DNA of 61,773 nucleotides from Pseudomonadota bacterium (lineage in GTDB: Bacteria > Pseudomonadota > Gammaproteobacteria > Burkholderiales > Burkholderiaceae_E), in the NCBI GenBank assembly GCA_963204785.1, contig CAUJHG010000034.1, forward strand, positions 1-61,773. The letters are read 5' to 3'. Of the stretch, positions 42,842 to 53,347 are shown one piece after another. The stretch's first letter is position 1, and each line of letters starts with the position of its first letter. Below the pieces are notes generated by a model. It did no database searches and was not told the origin of the DNA. It saw nothing but the letters and a program-made list of their open reading frames with translations. The position numbers and the translations under genes were made by a program.

Positions 42842-42927
42842 TCGGAGCAGGCCGCCAGGGCTCCGATCCGGGCGACCGTGCGAGAATACGCCCCGACTCG
42901 ACATCGGACACATCAAGGAGCACATCG

Positions 42928-43725
42928 ATGGGCTTTCTCGCCGGCAAGAAGATCCTGATCACCGGCCTGCTGTCGAACCGATCGATCGCCTACGGCATCG
43001 CCAGGAGCTGCCACCAGCAGGGCGCCGAGCTCGCGTTCACCTACCAGAACGAACGCTTCCGCGACCGCGTCGCCGAGATGGCCGCCGAATTCGGCTCCAC
43101 GCTGGTGTTCCCCTGCGACGTGGCCGAGGACGCCCAGATCGAGGGCCTGTTCGCGGGGCTGGGCGAGCACTGGGACGGGCTCGACGGACTGGTGCACGCG
43201 ATCGCCTTCGCCCCGCGCGAGGCGATCTCCGGGAATTTCCTCGACGGCCTGAGCCGCGAAGCCTTCCGCACCGCGCAGGACGTGTCCGCGTACAGCTTTC
43301 CGGCGCTGGCCAAGGCGGCGCTGCCGATGATGGAAGGCCGGCGCGCCGCGCTGCTGACCCTGACCTATCTCGGTGCAGTGCGCATGGTGCCCTGCTACAA
43401 CACGATGGGGCTGGCCAAGGCCAGCCTGGAGGCCAGCGTGCGCTACCTGGCCGAAGCGCTCGGTGCGCGCGGCATCCGGGTCAACGGGATCTCGGCCGGC
43501 CCGATCCGCACGCTGGCGGCCGCCGGAATCAAGGGCTTCCCGAACATCCTGCCGATCGTCCAGACCAATTCGCCGCTGCGCCGCAACGTGACCATCGAGG
43601 ACGTGGGCAACGTCGCCGCCTTCCTGCTGTCGGACCTGGCGGCCGGGGTCACCGCGGAGATCACCTACGTCGACGGCGGCTTCAGCCGCGTGATGGGCGG
43701 TGCTCCGGAAGGGGTCACCTACTGA
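42928..43725 (+). CDS. fabI: Enoyl-[acyl-carrier-protein] reductase (NADH)
   Basis: This 265-residue SDR-family enzyme catalyses the last step of each fatty-acid elongation round. It has the FabI-type cofactor site [17 protein letters not shown] and the active site [24 protein letters not shown] with Tyr-x6-Lys. [20 protein letters not shown] and ITYVDGGF follow. The ATG has AAGGAG 8 bases upstream, and GAGAATAC about 35 bases before the start may be its -10. It is divergent from yejA and convergent with the nitronate monooxygenase-like gene. Confidence 0.96.
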   Translation: MGFLAGKKILITGLLSNRSIAYGIARSCHQQGAELAFTYQNERFRDRVAEMAAEFGSTLVFPCDVAEDAQIEGLFAGLGEHWDGLDGLVHAIAFAPREAISGNFLDGLSREAFRTAQDVSAYSFPALAKAALPMMEGRRAALLTLTYLGAVRMVPCYNTMGLAKASLEASVRYLAEALGARGIRVNGISAGPIRTLAAAGIKGFPNILPIVQTNSPLRRNVTIEDVGNVAAFLLSDLAAGVTAEITYVDGGFSRVMGGAPEGVTY

Positions 43726-43733
43726 AGCTGTCC

Positions 43734-43764
43734 GGGGCGCCGGCGCTGCAAGGCGCTGCGCCCC
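43734..43764. terminator. Possible G+C-rich hairpin after fabI
   Basis: GGGGCGC and GCGCCCC form a 7-base perfect stem around a 17-base loop just after the fabI stop, between convergent genes. No U run follows, so it is at best a weak or factor-assisted terminator. Confidence 0.3.
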
Positions 43765-43828
43765 GTCGCGCCCTCCGCGGGTGGACGGCCCTGCGACCGC
43801 CCTGCCCTGCGGCCGAACGGATTCAGGC

Positions 43829-45064
43829 TCAGGCAGGCTCCGGAACCAGTTCCGGCTCGACGGCAGCGACACTGGGCAGCAGCGCCGCCGGCATCCGCCC
43901 GCTCAGCAGGTACTCGACCAGCTCGCGCACCGGGCGGATCGCGCTGCCGAAGGGAATGGTGGAAGCGCCGCGGAAGAACAGGCCGCGCGAGACCTCGCCC
44001 TTGAGCGCCGCAGAGAGCTGGCTGTCGATGCAGAACTGCCCGAACTTCGCGATGCCGTCGCGCAGCCCGCAGACGGTCAGGCAGTGCAGCGCGACCGCGC
44101 ACTTGTTCTGGTGCGCCGACGCCTTGCTCTTGAGGAATTCCTCGCGCTTCAGGTAGCGCTCGAGCCAGGGAGTGCGCACCGCGCGCGCCGGCAGCCCGGC
44201 CACGCTGATGAACTCGACCACGTCCTCGGGTTTGGCCCCGGCAAGCACCTGCTTGAAGTTCGGGTGGGCATCGCCCTCTTCGGTGACCGCGAACGCGGTG
44301 CCCAGCTGCACGCCCGAGTAGCCCGCGGCGAGCAACTGGCGCACGCGCTCGTGGCTGTTGATTCCGCCCGCGGCCACCAGCGGGATCTTCTCGGACTCGA
44401 TCCCGAGCTCGCGCATCTGCGCCGCGACGCCCTGCGCAACCGGTTCGAAGTCGAAGCGGCTGTCGCCCAGCTCCTCGAGCCGGGTGGCGCCCAGGTGGCC
44501 GCCGGCGTAGCGCGGGTGCTCGATCACGATCGCGTCGGGCAGGCGCTTCTTGCGCATCCACTTGCGCAGCACCACCGCAACGCCGCGGGCGTCGGACAGG
44601 ATCGGGATCAGCGCCACCTTTGGAAAGTTGGCGGTCATCTCGGGAAGATCGAGCGGCAGCCCCGCGCCCATGACGATGGCATCGGCGCCTGATTCGCAGG
44701 CCTGGCGCACGAGATTCGGGTTCTCGTCCACGGCCTTCATCACGTTGACCGCGATCGCCCCCCGGCCCTCGGACTGCTCCTTGGCCATGCGGACCTCGCG
44801 ATCGAGCGCCTCGAGGTTGATCTGGTCGAGGATCTCACGCTCGCGCACGCGGTGGCTGCGCTCCATGAGGTCCGGGTGATGGTGGCGAAGATCGACCGAT
44901 GCGACCGTGCCCATGGCGCCGGTGCGGGCGACCGCGGAGGCGAGCCGGTGGGCGGACACGCCCACGCCCATGCCGCCCTGCACCACGGGCAACAGGGAAC
45001 GCTCGCGCAGCTTCAGCATGCGCAGGCCGCGGGCTGCGAGCTGGTCGAACAGGGAGTCGTTCAT
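43829..45064 (-). CDS. Nitronate monooxygenase-like flavoprotein
   Basis: This 411-residue TIM-barrel flavoprotein of the 2-nitropropane dioxygenase/NMO family has PVVQGGMGVGVSAHRLASAV at the N-terminus (FMN phosphate site). VNVMKAVDENPNLVRQACESGADAIV follows in two strands, then VIEHPRYAGGHLGA (with the catalytic-region His), PLVAAGGINSHERVRQLLA and GYSGVQLGTAF. The C-terminal extension with HCLTVCGLRDG is longer than in classical NMO. FMN-dependent oxidation of nitronates is the family activity; the true substrate is unknown, and enoyl-reductase-like members (FabK) share the fold. It lies convergent with fabI. Confidence 0.85.
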   Translation of the reverse strand: MNDSLFDQLAARGLRMLKLRERSLLPVVQGGMGVGVSAHRLASAVARTGAMGTVASVDLRHHHPDLMERSHRVREREILDQINLEALDREVRMAKEQSEGRGAIAVNVMKAVDENPNLVRQACESGADAIVMGAGLPLDLPEMTANFPKVALIPILSDARGVAVVLRKWMRKKRLPDAIVIEHPRYAGGHLGATRLEELGDSRFDFEPVAQGVAAQMRELGIESEKIPLVAAGGINSHERVRQLLAAGYSGVQLGTAFAVTEEGDAHPNFKQVLAGAKPEDVVEFISVAGLPARAVRTPWLERYLKREEFLKSKASAHQNKCAVALHCLTVCGLRDGIAKFGQFCIDSQLSAALKGEVSRGLFFRGASTIPFGSAIRPVRELVEYLLSGRMPAALLPSVAAVEPELVPEPA

Positions 45065-45318
45065 GGCGTATGGTCCATCCCGATCAAATCTGTGGATTGT
45101 CAACCCCCATGGCCGGAACGGTCATTGACGCCGGTCAGGGGGCCCCCGGATTATCCCTCGTTTCGAGGTCCGAAGAGCGCAATAACCACGTCGCCATGCG
45201 CAAATGGGCAGCGCCGGCCGCACGGGCCGCGGTGTGCGCGCTGACGCATAATCTGCCCGCCCTGCAAACCCAGGCCGGCGCGCGCCCCGCCCGCCGGCGC
45301 GAGCGAGTCGACGAAGCG

Positions 45319-46377
45319 ATGAACGCACCCGAATCTCCGGCAGCCCTGCGGCTGACCTCCTTTTCCCACGGTGGCGGCTGCGGCTGCAAGATCGCGCCGG
45401 GGGTGCTCTCCGAGATCCTGAAGAGCAGCTCCCGCTTTCCGGTGCCGCCGCAACTGCTGGTGGGGATCGAGACCTCGGACGACGCAGCGGTCTACCAGCT
45501 CGATGACGAGCAGGCGATCGTCGCGACCACCGACTTCTTCATGCCGATCGTCGACGATCCCTACGACTTCGGCCGCATCGCCGCGACCAACGCGATCTCC
45601 GACGTCTACGCGATGGGCGGCACACCGATCATGGCCCTGGCCCTGGTGGCGATGCCGATCGACCGGCTGCCGGTGCAGACGATCCGGCGCATCATCGAGG
45701 GCGGCGAGGCGGTGTGCGCGGCGGCTGGAATCCCGGTCGCCGGCGGACACACGATCGACTCGGTCGAGCCGATCTACGGGCTCGTGGCGCTCGGAGTCGT
45801 CAACCCGAAGCACCTGAAGCGCAACTCGGGCGCACGGCCTGGCGACAGGCTGATCCTGGGCAAGCCCCTGGGAGTGGGCGTGCTGTCGGCCGCGCTGAAG
45901 AAGGACCGGCTGCCGGCCGCAGGCTACGCGGCGATGATCGACAACACCACCAGGCTCAACGTGTCGGGTCGCTCGCTGGCCAGGCTCGAGGGCGTACACG
46001 CGCTCACCGACGTCACCGGCTTCGGCCTGCTGGGGCACGTGCTCGAGATCTGCCGCGGCTCGCGGCTGCAGGCGCAGATCGACATCGGGCGGGTGCCGCT
46101 GCTCGACGGCGTCGCCGAGCTGGCGGCCGCGGGCTGCATCACCGGAGCGTCCGGGCGCAACTGGCAGGGCTACGGCGAGCAGGTACGGTTGGGAGCCTCG
46201 ATCGATGAGGTGGGCAAGGCGCTGCTGACCGACCCGCAGACCAGCGGCGGGCTGCTGGCCGCGTGCGCGCCGGAGGCGGTCGACGAAGTGCTGCAGATCT
46301 TCAGGCGCGACGGCTTCGAGTCGGCAGCGGTGATCGGCGAGCTGACGATGGGCGAGCCGCTGGTGCGGGTCGACTGA
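45319..46377 (+). CDS. selD: Selenophosphate synthase
   Basis: This 352-residue enzyme makes selenophosphate from selenide and ATP for selenocysteine or selenouridine synthesis. The N-terminal catalytic motif is SHGGGCGCK, with Cys rather than selenocysteine in the C-G-C-K site. DDAAVYQLDD, TTDFFMPIVDDPYDFGRIAA, AGGHTIDS and LTDVTGFGLLGH follow, and TDPQTSGGLL lies near the end. The chosen ATG gives the normal length. The ribosome site is weak. No selA, selB, tRNA-Sec or selenouridine synthase gene is next to it, so its user lies elsewhere. The 254 bases upstream hold a CATAAT box about 70 bases before the start. Confidence 0.95.
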   Translation: MNAPESPAALRLTSFSHGGGCGCKIAPGVLSEILKSSSRFPVPPQLLVGIETSDDAAVYQLDDEQAIVATTDFFMPIVDDPYDFGRIAATNAISDVYAMGGTPIMALALVAMPIDRLPVQTIRRIIEGGEAVCAAAGIPVAGGHTIDSVEPIYGLVALGVVNPKHLKRNSGARPGDRLILGKPLGVGVLSAALKKDRLPAAGYAAMIDNTTRLNVSGRSLARLEGVHALTDVTGFGLLGHVLEICRGSRLQAQIDIGRVPLLDGVAELAAAGCITGASGRNWQGYGEQVRLGASIDEVGKALLTDPQTSGGLLAACAPEAVDEVLQIFRRDGFESAAVIGELTMGEPLVRVD

Positions 46378-46418
46378 CGCCGTGCGCCGGCGCGGCCTCG
46401 GCTCCGGATGGCGGTTGC

Positions 46419-48842
46419 TCAGGGCGCAGGCCTGACCACGAGCGTCGTGTAGGCGTCCTTCTCGATCTTCGCGCGGTCGGTCACCATCGGCAGGTACTGC
46501 ACCCGTGCCCAGTGCTCGGCCATGTCCCGATAGTGCGGCGAAAGCACGTGACCGCTCTGTCCGGTGGAGTGGATGAAGCGCGAGTTGTCGGGATCGGCCA
46601 GGTCGTAGATGGCGCGCAGGCTGGCCGCCCAGCGATTGGCGAAGGGCTCGGCCGGATCCCAGGGATTGTTGCGCCCGACGTTGACCGTGTGCGCATCGCC
46701 CGGTGAGGGCACGCGGATCTCGAAGAGCTTCGCCAGCAGCGCCTGCCGGCTGAACGGCCGGTGCTCGGACACCGCCACGTGCGCCGCTCCCCAGCGCCAG
46801 GCGGAGAGCTCGTCGCCGTAGCGGGCGCGCAGGTCCTGCACCGATTCCTCGAGCGCCCGGTCCACCATCTGCGCGCAGCTCTCCACCTCGGGCGTGCGCC
46901 GATCGTCGCACCACTTCGCCAGCGCCGGCTGCGTGAGCGCCCCGAGCAGCGCGCGATTGCGCACCCGCTGGCGCTCCACCAGGGGGAACAGTTCCTCGCC
47001 GACCTCGTCCTCGAAGACCAGCCGACGCAGGCGATCGGTCCAGGCAACGGCGATCAGCGGTTCGGGCGCGTCGGCGACCATCTGCCCATCCCAGTCGCGG
47101 ATGCGCTCGAACGCGGCGCGCGCAGCGCCGCTCGACGGCGTCGCACGGCGCAGGACCGGCAGCAGTTCGGCCATCGCGCCCGAGACGACATCGGACTGCA
47201 TGGCCTCGAACGAGGCCACGTCGTGGCGCTGGGTGCGCCCGAGCATCTCCACGATGCGGTCGTGCCGGTAGGGCAGCGTCCACTCGGAGGTGATGAAGTG
47301 CGGATAGCCGGGCGGCCGGATGTCGTTGTTCGCAGTGACCACCGCGCCGCTGGCCGGCTTCCAGAACCGCGGCAGCTCCTCGAAGGGGATGAAGCCGTCC
47401 CAGTCGTAGCGCGCATCCCAGCCTGGCGCCGGCGCCAGGCCGTGCAGGTCGTTGTCGGGCCTGCGGATCGGCACGCGACCGGGAGCGAGCATGCCGACGT
47501 TGCCGTCGACGTCGGCGTAGACCATGTTCTGCTGCGGCGCGCCGAAGTCGCGCAGCGCACTGGTGAACTGCTCCCAGTTGCCGGCGCGGTTCAGCGCGAA
47601 GCTGGCGCGAACGGTGCGGTCGTCCGGTGTCAGCGCGGCCCAGCGGAAGGCGATCACGTAGCGGTCGGCGAGCCTGCGCTGCTGCAGCGCGCGCCCCGTC
47701 TGTGCGTGCACATCGGAGATCACCGGGCCGTGACGGCTCTCGCGCACCTCCAGTTGCACGTCGGCGCCGCCCTTGACGCGGATCAGCTCGGTGCGGCGCT
47801 CGAAGCGCGCCCAGCCATCCGGAGTCTGGTAGCGCTGCGGATCGGAGGGGTCGACGCGCTCCAGGTAGAGATCCTGCGTGTCCGGTGCGGTGTTGGTGAA
47901 GCCCCAGGCGATCCGCTCGTTGCGGCCCAGGACCACGCTGGGGACGCCCGGAAGGGTCGCCCCGATCACCTGCAGGCCGGGAGCGGACAGGTGCGCGAAG
48001 TACCACAGCGCGGGCGAATTCAGCCCCAGGTGCGGGTCGTTGGCGAGCAGCGGCTTGCCCGAGGCCGTGTGCCGGCCGTCGACCACCCAGTTGTTCGAGC
48101 CGATGCCATCGACGTTGCCGGGCGGGATCGACCGCATCAGCGCGGCGACCTCGCTGCGATCCAGCCCCTGGTACAGGCGCGCGAGGTCCGGCAGCGCAGC
48201 GGGCGCGTCGACCTCGAAGAGCTCGGTCATCTGGCGTGCATCCAGGCGCTGCGACAGCGCGAAGCGCAGCAGCTCGTTGGCGTGATTGGCCGAGAGATCC
48301 CAGGCCATCATCGTGGTCCAGCCGACGCTGTCGGCGGGGCTCCAGTCGCCCGGACGCACGCCCAGCACGAGGAACTCTGGCGGCAGCTTCCAGGGATCGC
48401 GGCGCACCAGCCCGATCCCTGCGTTGACCCCGTCGGCATAGGCCTGTAGCGAAGCACGGGTGTCCGCGTCGAGGCTCTCGAACACCTGCTGTGCGTTGCG
48501 ACGCACTCCGAGCGTGCGCAGGAAACGGTCCGTGTCCAGTGCGCCCGGGCCCAGCACCTCGGCGAGCGTGCCGGAGACGATCCGCCGGTTCATCTCGAGC
48601 TGCCACAGCCGGTCCTGCGCGTGCAGCAGGCCCAGCGCGAAGTAGGCGTCGTTCTCGCGCTTTGCGAAGACGTGCGGGATGCCGTGGCGATCGCGCACCA
48701 CGGTGAAGCCCGCGCCTGCGCCTTCGAGCGTCATCTCGCCGTCGGCCTGGGGCATGCCATGGTAGCGGTAGGCGACGAGCAGGCCTGCTGCCGCAGCCAC
48801 CAGCAGCAGGAGTGTCCAGGCGATCCACCGAACGATGCGCAT
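46419..48842 (-). CDS. Penicillin acylase family N-terminal nucleophile hydrolase
   Basis: This 807-residue protein has an N-terminal membrane or signal helix (about 4-25). VVRDRHGIPHVFAKRENDAYFALGLLHAQDRLWQLE is the family's A-chain signature (in parts). Autocatalytic cleavage is expected before Ser249 in IGSNNWVV, which becomes the B-chain nucleophile. FTNTAPDTQDLYLE and ANNDIRPP contain further conserved residues. Members hydrolyse acyl amides such as acyl-homoserine lactones or beta-lactams; the substrate is not predictable here. The ATG at 48842 follows a GGAG. The gene is divergent from the ABC transporter set and convergent with selD. Confidence 0.92.
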   Translation of the reverse strand: MRIVRWIAWTLLLLVAAAAGLLVAYRYHGMPQADGEMTLEGAGAGFTVVRDRHGIPHVFAKRENDAYFALGLLHAQDRLWQLEMNRRIVSGTLAEVLGPGALDTDRFLRTLGVRRNAQQVFESLDADTRASLQAYADGVNAGIGLVRRDPWKLPPEFLVLGVRPGDWSPADSVGWTTMMAWDLSANHANELLRFALSQRLDARQMTELFEVDAPAALPDLARLYQGLDRSEVAALMRSIPPGNVDGIGSNNWVVDGRHTASGKPLLANDPHLGLNSPALWYFAHLSAPGLQVIGATLPGVPSVVLGRNERIAWGFTNTAPDTQDLYLERVDPSDPQRYQTPDGWARFERRTELIRVKGGADVQLEVRESRHGPVISDVHAQTGRALQQRRLADRYVIAFRWAALTPDDRTVRASFALNRAGNWEQFTSALRDFGAPQQNMVYADVDGNVGMLAPGRVPIRRPDNDLHGLAPAPGWDARYDWDGFIPFEELPRFWKPASGAVVTANNDIRPPGYPHFITSEWTLPYRHDRIVEMLGRTQRHDVASFEAMQSDVVSGAMAELLPVLRRATPSSGAARAAFERIRDWDGQMVADAPEPLIAVAWTDRLRRLVFEDEVGEELFPLVERQRVRNRALLGALTQPALAKWCDDRRTPEVESCAQMVDRALEESVQDLRARYGDELSAWRWGAAHVAVSEHRPFSRQALLAKLFEIRVPSPGDAHTVNVGRNNPWDPAEPFANRWAASLRAIYDLADPDNSRFIHSTGQSGHVLSPHYRDMAEHWARVQYLPMVTDRAKIEKDAYTTLVVRPAP

Positions 48843-48898
48843 GCGTGAGGCTCCTGGCGTGGCCGGTCTTCGAGTGACCGGTATCATAGACCCACCCC

Positions 48899-49609
<711 letters not shown>

Positions 49610-49630
49610 AGACCCATGGAGGTCTCCAGC

Positions 49631-52213
49631 ATGCAGGCGCGGCGGGGTCGTGCGCAGTCGGCCTGGAGCGCGACGCTGATGCGCTGGCTGTGGGCCGGCC
49701 AGTTGCGCGGCTCGCCGGGGCGCACGCTGGCCGCGCTTGCCGCCGTGGCGATCGGCGTCGCGCTCGGCCTGTCGATCCACCTGGTGAACCGCTCGGCGCT
49801 CGACGCCTTCGGCGCCGCGATCGCGGTGGTCAACGGCGAGGCGCAGGCGCAGGTGAAGGCCGCGAGCGCCCAGGGTTTCGACGAGGCTGCCTGGCCCCTG
49901 CTCGCAGCCCATCCGCTGGTCAGCGCCGCAAGTCCGGTGATCGAACTCACGCTTCCTGCATCGTCGCCTGGAGGGCGGCCACAGCCGCTGACCGTGATCG
50001 CGATCGATCCGATGCGTGCGGCGCAGGTGACCCCGTCGCTGCTGCCCTCGGTCGATGAGAGCGCCACCGCACGCGACGGACCGGCCGCACTGTTCGCCGA
50101 CGATGCGGTGTTCCTGTCGGCGGCCGCGATGCAGGCCCTTCAAGTGCGCGTGGGCCAGACGCTGGTGCTGCGCGCCGGGCTCGAGGGCACGAGCCTGCGC
50201 GTGGCCGGGACCGTGCCCGGGGCCCTGCCGGGACAGGCGATCGCGGTGATGGACATCGGCACCGCGCAGTGGCGGCTGGGCTGGATCGGCCGGCTCTCCC
50301 GGATCGACCTGCGCCTGGCCCCCGCAGCTTCGCCCGAGGCCCTGCGCGCAGCCACGCGCGGGCAGTTGCCGGCGGACCTGAGCTGGAGCGGGCCCGACGC
50401 CGCCCGCGCGCGGATGTCGAACCTGTCGCGCGCCTACCGGGTGAACCTGGACGTGCTCGCGCTGGTGGCGCTGTTCACCGGGGGCTTCATCGTCCACTCG
50501 ACGATCGCTCTCGGCGTGGTGCGCCGCCAGCAGGAACTGGCGCTGCTGGGCGTGCTGGGCGCACCCCGCGGCTTCCTGTCGGCGCTGGTGCTGGGCCAGG
50601 GCGCGCTGATCGGGGCGGCGGGCGCGCTGCTGGGCGCGATGGCCGGGATCGCGATCGCCGCCGCGATGCTCGGACTGACCGACGGCGACCTCGGCGGCGG
50701 CTACTTCCGCGTGCTCGGTCCGCGCCTCGTGATCGATCCGGCAGCCGTGCTCGGCTTCGTCGCACTGGGAATCGGCGTGGGGCTGGCGGGCAGCGCGATG
50801 CCCGCGCGCGCGATGCGCCGGCTCGCGCCTGCCCGGGCCATGAAGCGCGGCAGCGGCGAGACGACCCTGGCCCGCCGTCACTGCGCCGCCTGGGGAGCGC
50901 TGCTTGCGCTCGCCGGGCTCGGGCTGCTCGCGCTGCCGCCGCTGGGCGGGCTGCCGGTGGCGGCCTACGCTGCGATCGCGGCCTGGCTGTTCGCGGGGAT
51001 CGCCGTCGTCCCCCTGCTCGCGCGCGGCCTCGGACGACTGCTCGGCGCGGTTCCCGGGTTCGCCTGGCGCTGGCCGGCTCTGTGGCTGGCGACGCGCCGC
51101 ATCCAGGGCGCCCCGACAAGCGCATCGGCAGCGCTTGCCGGCGTCGTGGCCAGCGTCGCCCTGGCCACCGCGATGGCCGTGATGGTGCACAGCTTCCGCG
51201 TCTCCGTGGAGCGCTGGCTCGACACGGTGCTGCCGGCCGACCTGTACGGGCGCACCGCAGGCACCGGTACGCCCGGCGAGCTCGACGCCGGGCTGCGCGC
51301 GCGGCTGGCGGCGCTACCCGGAGTGGAGCGCGTCGAGTTCCAGCGCACGCTCGAGCTGAGCCTGGACCCGGCGCGCCCCGCGGTCATGGTGCTCGCACGC
51401 CCGCTTGCCGGGGACGAAGCACGGCGGCTGCCGCTGACCGGCGCGCTGCTGAGCGCTCCTGCGGCAACGGTGCCGATCCAGGTCAGCGAGGCGATGGTCG
51501 ACCTCTACGGCCTGGCCGTCGGACGCACCGTCGCGCTGCCGCTCGGTCCTGCGGACACGCGCTACTTCGTCGCAGGCGTCTGGCGCGACTATGCACGCCA
51601 GCACGGCAGCATCGCGATCGACGCCGCCACCTACCAGCGGCTCACCGGCGACCACGGCGTCAACGACATCGCCTTCCACCTCGCCCCCGGGGCCGACGCG
51701 CAGCAGTTGCTCGAGGCGCTGCGCGCGCGCATCCCCGAGCTCGACGCGGTCGAGTTCCGAAGCGCCTCCGAGCTGCGCGCGGTCTCGCTGCGGATCTTCG
51801 ACCGCAGCTTCGCGGTCACCTACGCACTGGAGGCGATCGCCATCCTGGTCGGCCTGTTCGGCGTGGCCGCGACCTACGCCGGCGAGGCGATCGCCCGGGT
51901 CGCGGAGTTCGGCATGCTGCGCCACCTCGGGCTGACGCGCGCTGGCGTGGCGCGCGCCTTCGCGGCGGAGTCGGCGCTGCTGATCCTGACCGGCGTCGGC
52001 TGGGGCGCAGCGGTGGGCACGCTGATCGCGCTGGTGCTGGTGCACCGGGTGAATCCGCAGTCCTTCCACTGGACGATGGACCTCGCCTGGCCCTGGCCCC
52101 TGCTGGCTGCGAGCGCCGTCGCGCTGGTGGGCCTGGGCGTGCTCGCTGCCGTGCTGGCAAGCCGCGCAGCGACCGGCGAAACGCCGGTGCGGGCGGTGCA
52201 CGCCGACTGGTGA
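49631..52213 (+). CDS. FtsX-type ABC permease, AttFG-like
   Basis: This 860-residue permease has an N-terminal helix (TLAALAAVAIGVALGLSIHLV), a periplasmic MacB-like domain, a first group of four helices around 270-420 (VALFTGGFIVHSTIALGVVR onward), a second set with its own periplasmic domain, and three C-terminal helices. The ATG at 49631 is chosen because GGAGGT lies 7 bases before it; an in-frame ATG at 49616 lacks a ribosome site. It works with the ATPase just upstream. It looks like a natural fusion of two permease halves. Substrate unknown, perhaps a lipid or lipoprotein-like molecule. Confidence 0.88.
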   Translation: MQARRGRAQSAWSATLMRWLWAGQLRGSPGRTLAALAAVAIGVALGLSIHLVNRSALDAFGAAIAVVNGEAQAQVKAASAQGFDEAAWPLLAAHPLVSAASPVIELTLPASSPGGRPQPLTVIAIDPMRAAQVTPSLLPSVDESATARDGPAALFADDAVFLSAAAMQALQVRVGQTLVLRAGLEGTSLRVAGTVPGALPGQAIAVMDIGTAQWRLGWIGRLSRIDLRLAPAASPEALRAATRGQLPADLSWSGPDAARARMSNLSRAYRVNLDVLALVALFTGGFIVHSTIALGVVRRQQELALLGVLGAPRGFLSALVLGQGALIGAAGALLGAMAGIAIAAAMLGLTDGDLGGGYFRVLGPRLVIDPAAVLGFVALGIGVGLAGSAMPARAMRRLAPARAMKRGSGETTLARRHCAAWGALLALAGLGLLALPPLGGLPVAAYAAIAAWLFAGIAVVPLLARGLGRLLGAVPGFAWRWPALWLATRRIQGAPTSASAALAGVVASVALATAMAVMVHSFRVSVERWLDTVLPADLYGRTAGTGTPGELDAGLRARLAALPGVERVEFQRTLELSLDPARPAVMVLARPLAGDEARRLPLTGALLSAPAATVPIQVSEAMVDLYGLAVGRTVALPLGPADTRYFVAGVWRDYARQHGSIAIDAATYQRLTGDHGVNDIAFHLAPGADAQQLLEALRARIPELDAVEFRSASELRAVSLRIFDRSFAVTYALEAIAILVGLFGVAATYAGEAIARVAEFGMLRHLGLTRAGVARAFAAESALLILTGVGWGAAVGTLIALVLVHRVNPQSFHWTMDLAWPWPLLAASAVALVGLGVLAAVLASRAATGETPVRAVHADW

Positions 52214-52219
52214 GCGGCG

Positions 52220-53347
52220 ATGCTGCGACGCAAGGTCCTGCGAATCGCGCTGGCCCCCGCGGCACTTCTCGGCGTGCCGCTGCCGGCTGCGCCTTCTTCC
52301 GACGCCCTCGCCGGGACGGCACGGCCGGCATCGCCCTACCCGCCGGCGCTCCCCGGCACGACGCTGCGCTTCCCGCACGATTTCGGCGCGCACCCGGCCT
52401 ACCGGACCGAATGGTGGTACCTCACCGGCTGGCTGCGCGCCCAGGGCCGCGAGCTCGGGGTGCAGCTCACCTTCTTCCGGTCGCGCACCCGCCACGACGA
52501 GGCCAATCCGAGCCGCTTCGCGCCAACGCAGCTCGTGTTCGCGCACGCCGCACTCGCGATCGATGGCGAGCGCCGGTTGCGCCACGCCCAGCGCGCCGCG
52601 CGCGCCGGCTTCGGCCTGGCGAGCGCCAGCCAGCAGGACACCGACCTGAAGCTCGGCGACTGGCGGCTGCGACGCAGCCCTGCCGATCGCTACCTGGCGA
52701 GGATCGACACGGACGACTTCGCGCTGGACCTGGCCTTCAGCCCGGAGGCGGCGCCCTTCCTCCAGGGAGACCGGGGCTTCTCACGCAAGGGCCCCCGGCC
52801 GGAACAGGCGAGCCACTACTACAGCCGGCCCCGGCTGCGCGTGAGCGGCCGGCTGCGCATCGGTGCGGCGCAAGGGAAGGACGGGCCCGGGGGGATCCCC
52901 ATCGAACCCGGCAGCCTGGCCTGGCTGGATCACGAGTGGTCCAGCGAGATCCTCGACTCCGAGGCGCAGGGCTGGGACTGGGTCGGACTGAACCTGGACG
53001 ACGGCAGCGCACTGATGGCCTTCCGCATCCGCCGGCGCGACGGCGGCGTCCTCTGGTCACACGCGCGCTGGGCGGGCAGCCCGCAGGCGGCAGCAGCGCC
53101 GCGCTTCGAGCCCCTGCGCCACTGGCGCTCGGCACGCAGCGGCGCCAGCTACCCGGTCTCGATGCGGGTCACGGTCGGCGCGCGCGAACTGCGCCTGGAG
53201 CCGATCTTCGACGACCAGGAGCTGGACACCCGGGGCAGCACCGGAACGATCTACTGGGAGGGCGCGGTGCGCGTGTTCGAGCAGCAAAGACAGGTCGGCC
53301 GAGGCTACCTGGAGCTCACCGGCTACGCGGGCGGGCTGCGCCTCTGA
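52220..53347 (+). CDS. AttH/CrtC-like lipocalin-fold protein
   Basis: This 375-residue secreted protein has an N-terminal signal-like stretch (LRIALAPAALLGVPLPAA). It carries family hallmarks: FPHDFGAHPAYRTEWWYLTG near residue 60, GVQLTFFRSR, ASHYYSRPRL, and LAWLDHEWSSEIL with the conserved D-H-E-W. The tandem lipocalin-like fold is shared by AttH and hydroxyneurosporene dehydratase (CrtC); with no carotenoid genes nearby, AttH is the better name. It starts 6 bases after the permease stop, completing an ATPase-permease-AttH set. Its end overlaps the convergent DUF1232 gene by 25 bases. Confidence 0.9.
   Translation: MLRRKVLRIALAPAALLGVPLPAAPSSDALAGTARPASPYPPALPGTTLRFPHDFGAHPAYRTEWWYLTGWLRAQGRELGVQLTFFRSRTRHDEANPSRFAPTQLVFAHAALAIDGERRLRHAQRAARAGFGLASASQQDTDLKLGDWRLRRSPADRYLARIDTDDFALDLAFSPEAAPFLQGDRGFSRKGPRPEQASHYYSRPRLRVSGRLRIGAAQGKDGPGGIPIEPGSLAWLDHEWSSEILDSEAQGWDWVGLNLDDGSALMAFRIRRRDGGVLWSHARWAGSPQAAAAPRFEPLRHWRSARSGASYPVSMRVTVGARELRLEPIFDDQELDTRGSTGTIYWEGAVRVFEQQRQVGRGYLELTGYAGGLRL

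Noticed and set aside
45065..45318. A possible tRNA-Sec or selenium-related RNA upstream of selD
   Set aside because: I could not fold a tRNA-like cloverleaf or find a T-loop GTTCRA with matching stems in this stretch.
52220..53347. Carotenoid hydroxyneurosporene dehydratase (CrtC) as the name for the lipocalin-like gene
   Set aside because: The fold is shared, but no carotenoid gene is nearby, and the ATPase-permease context fits AttH better.
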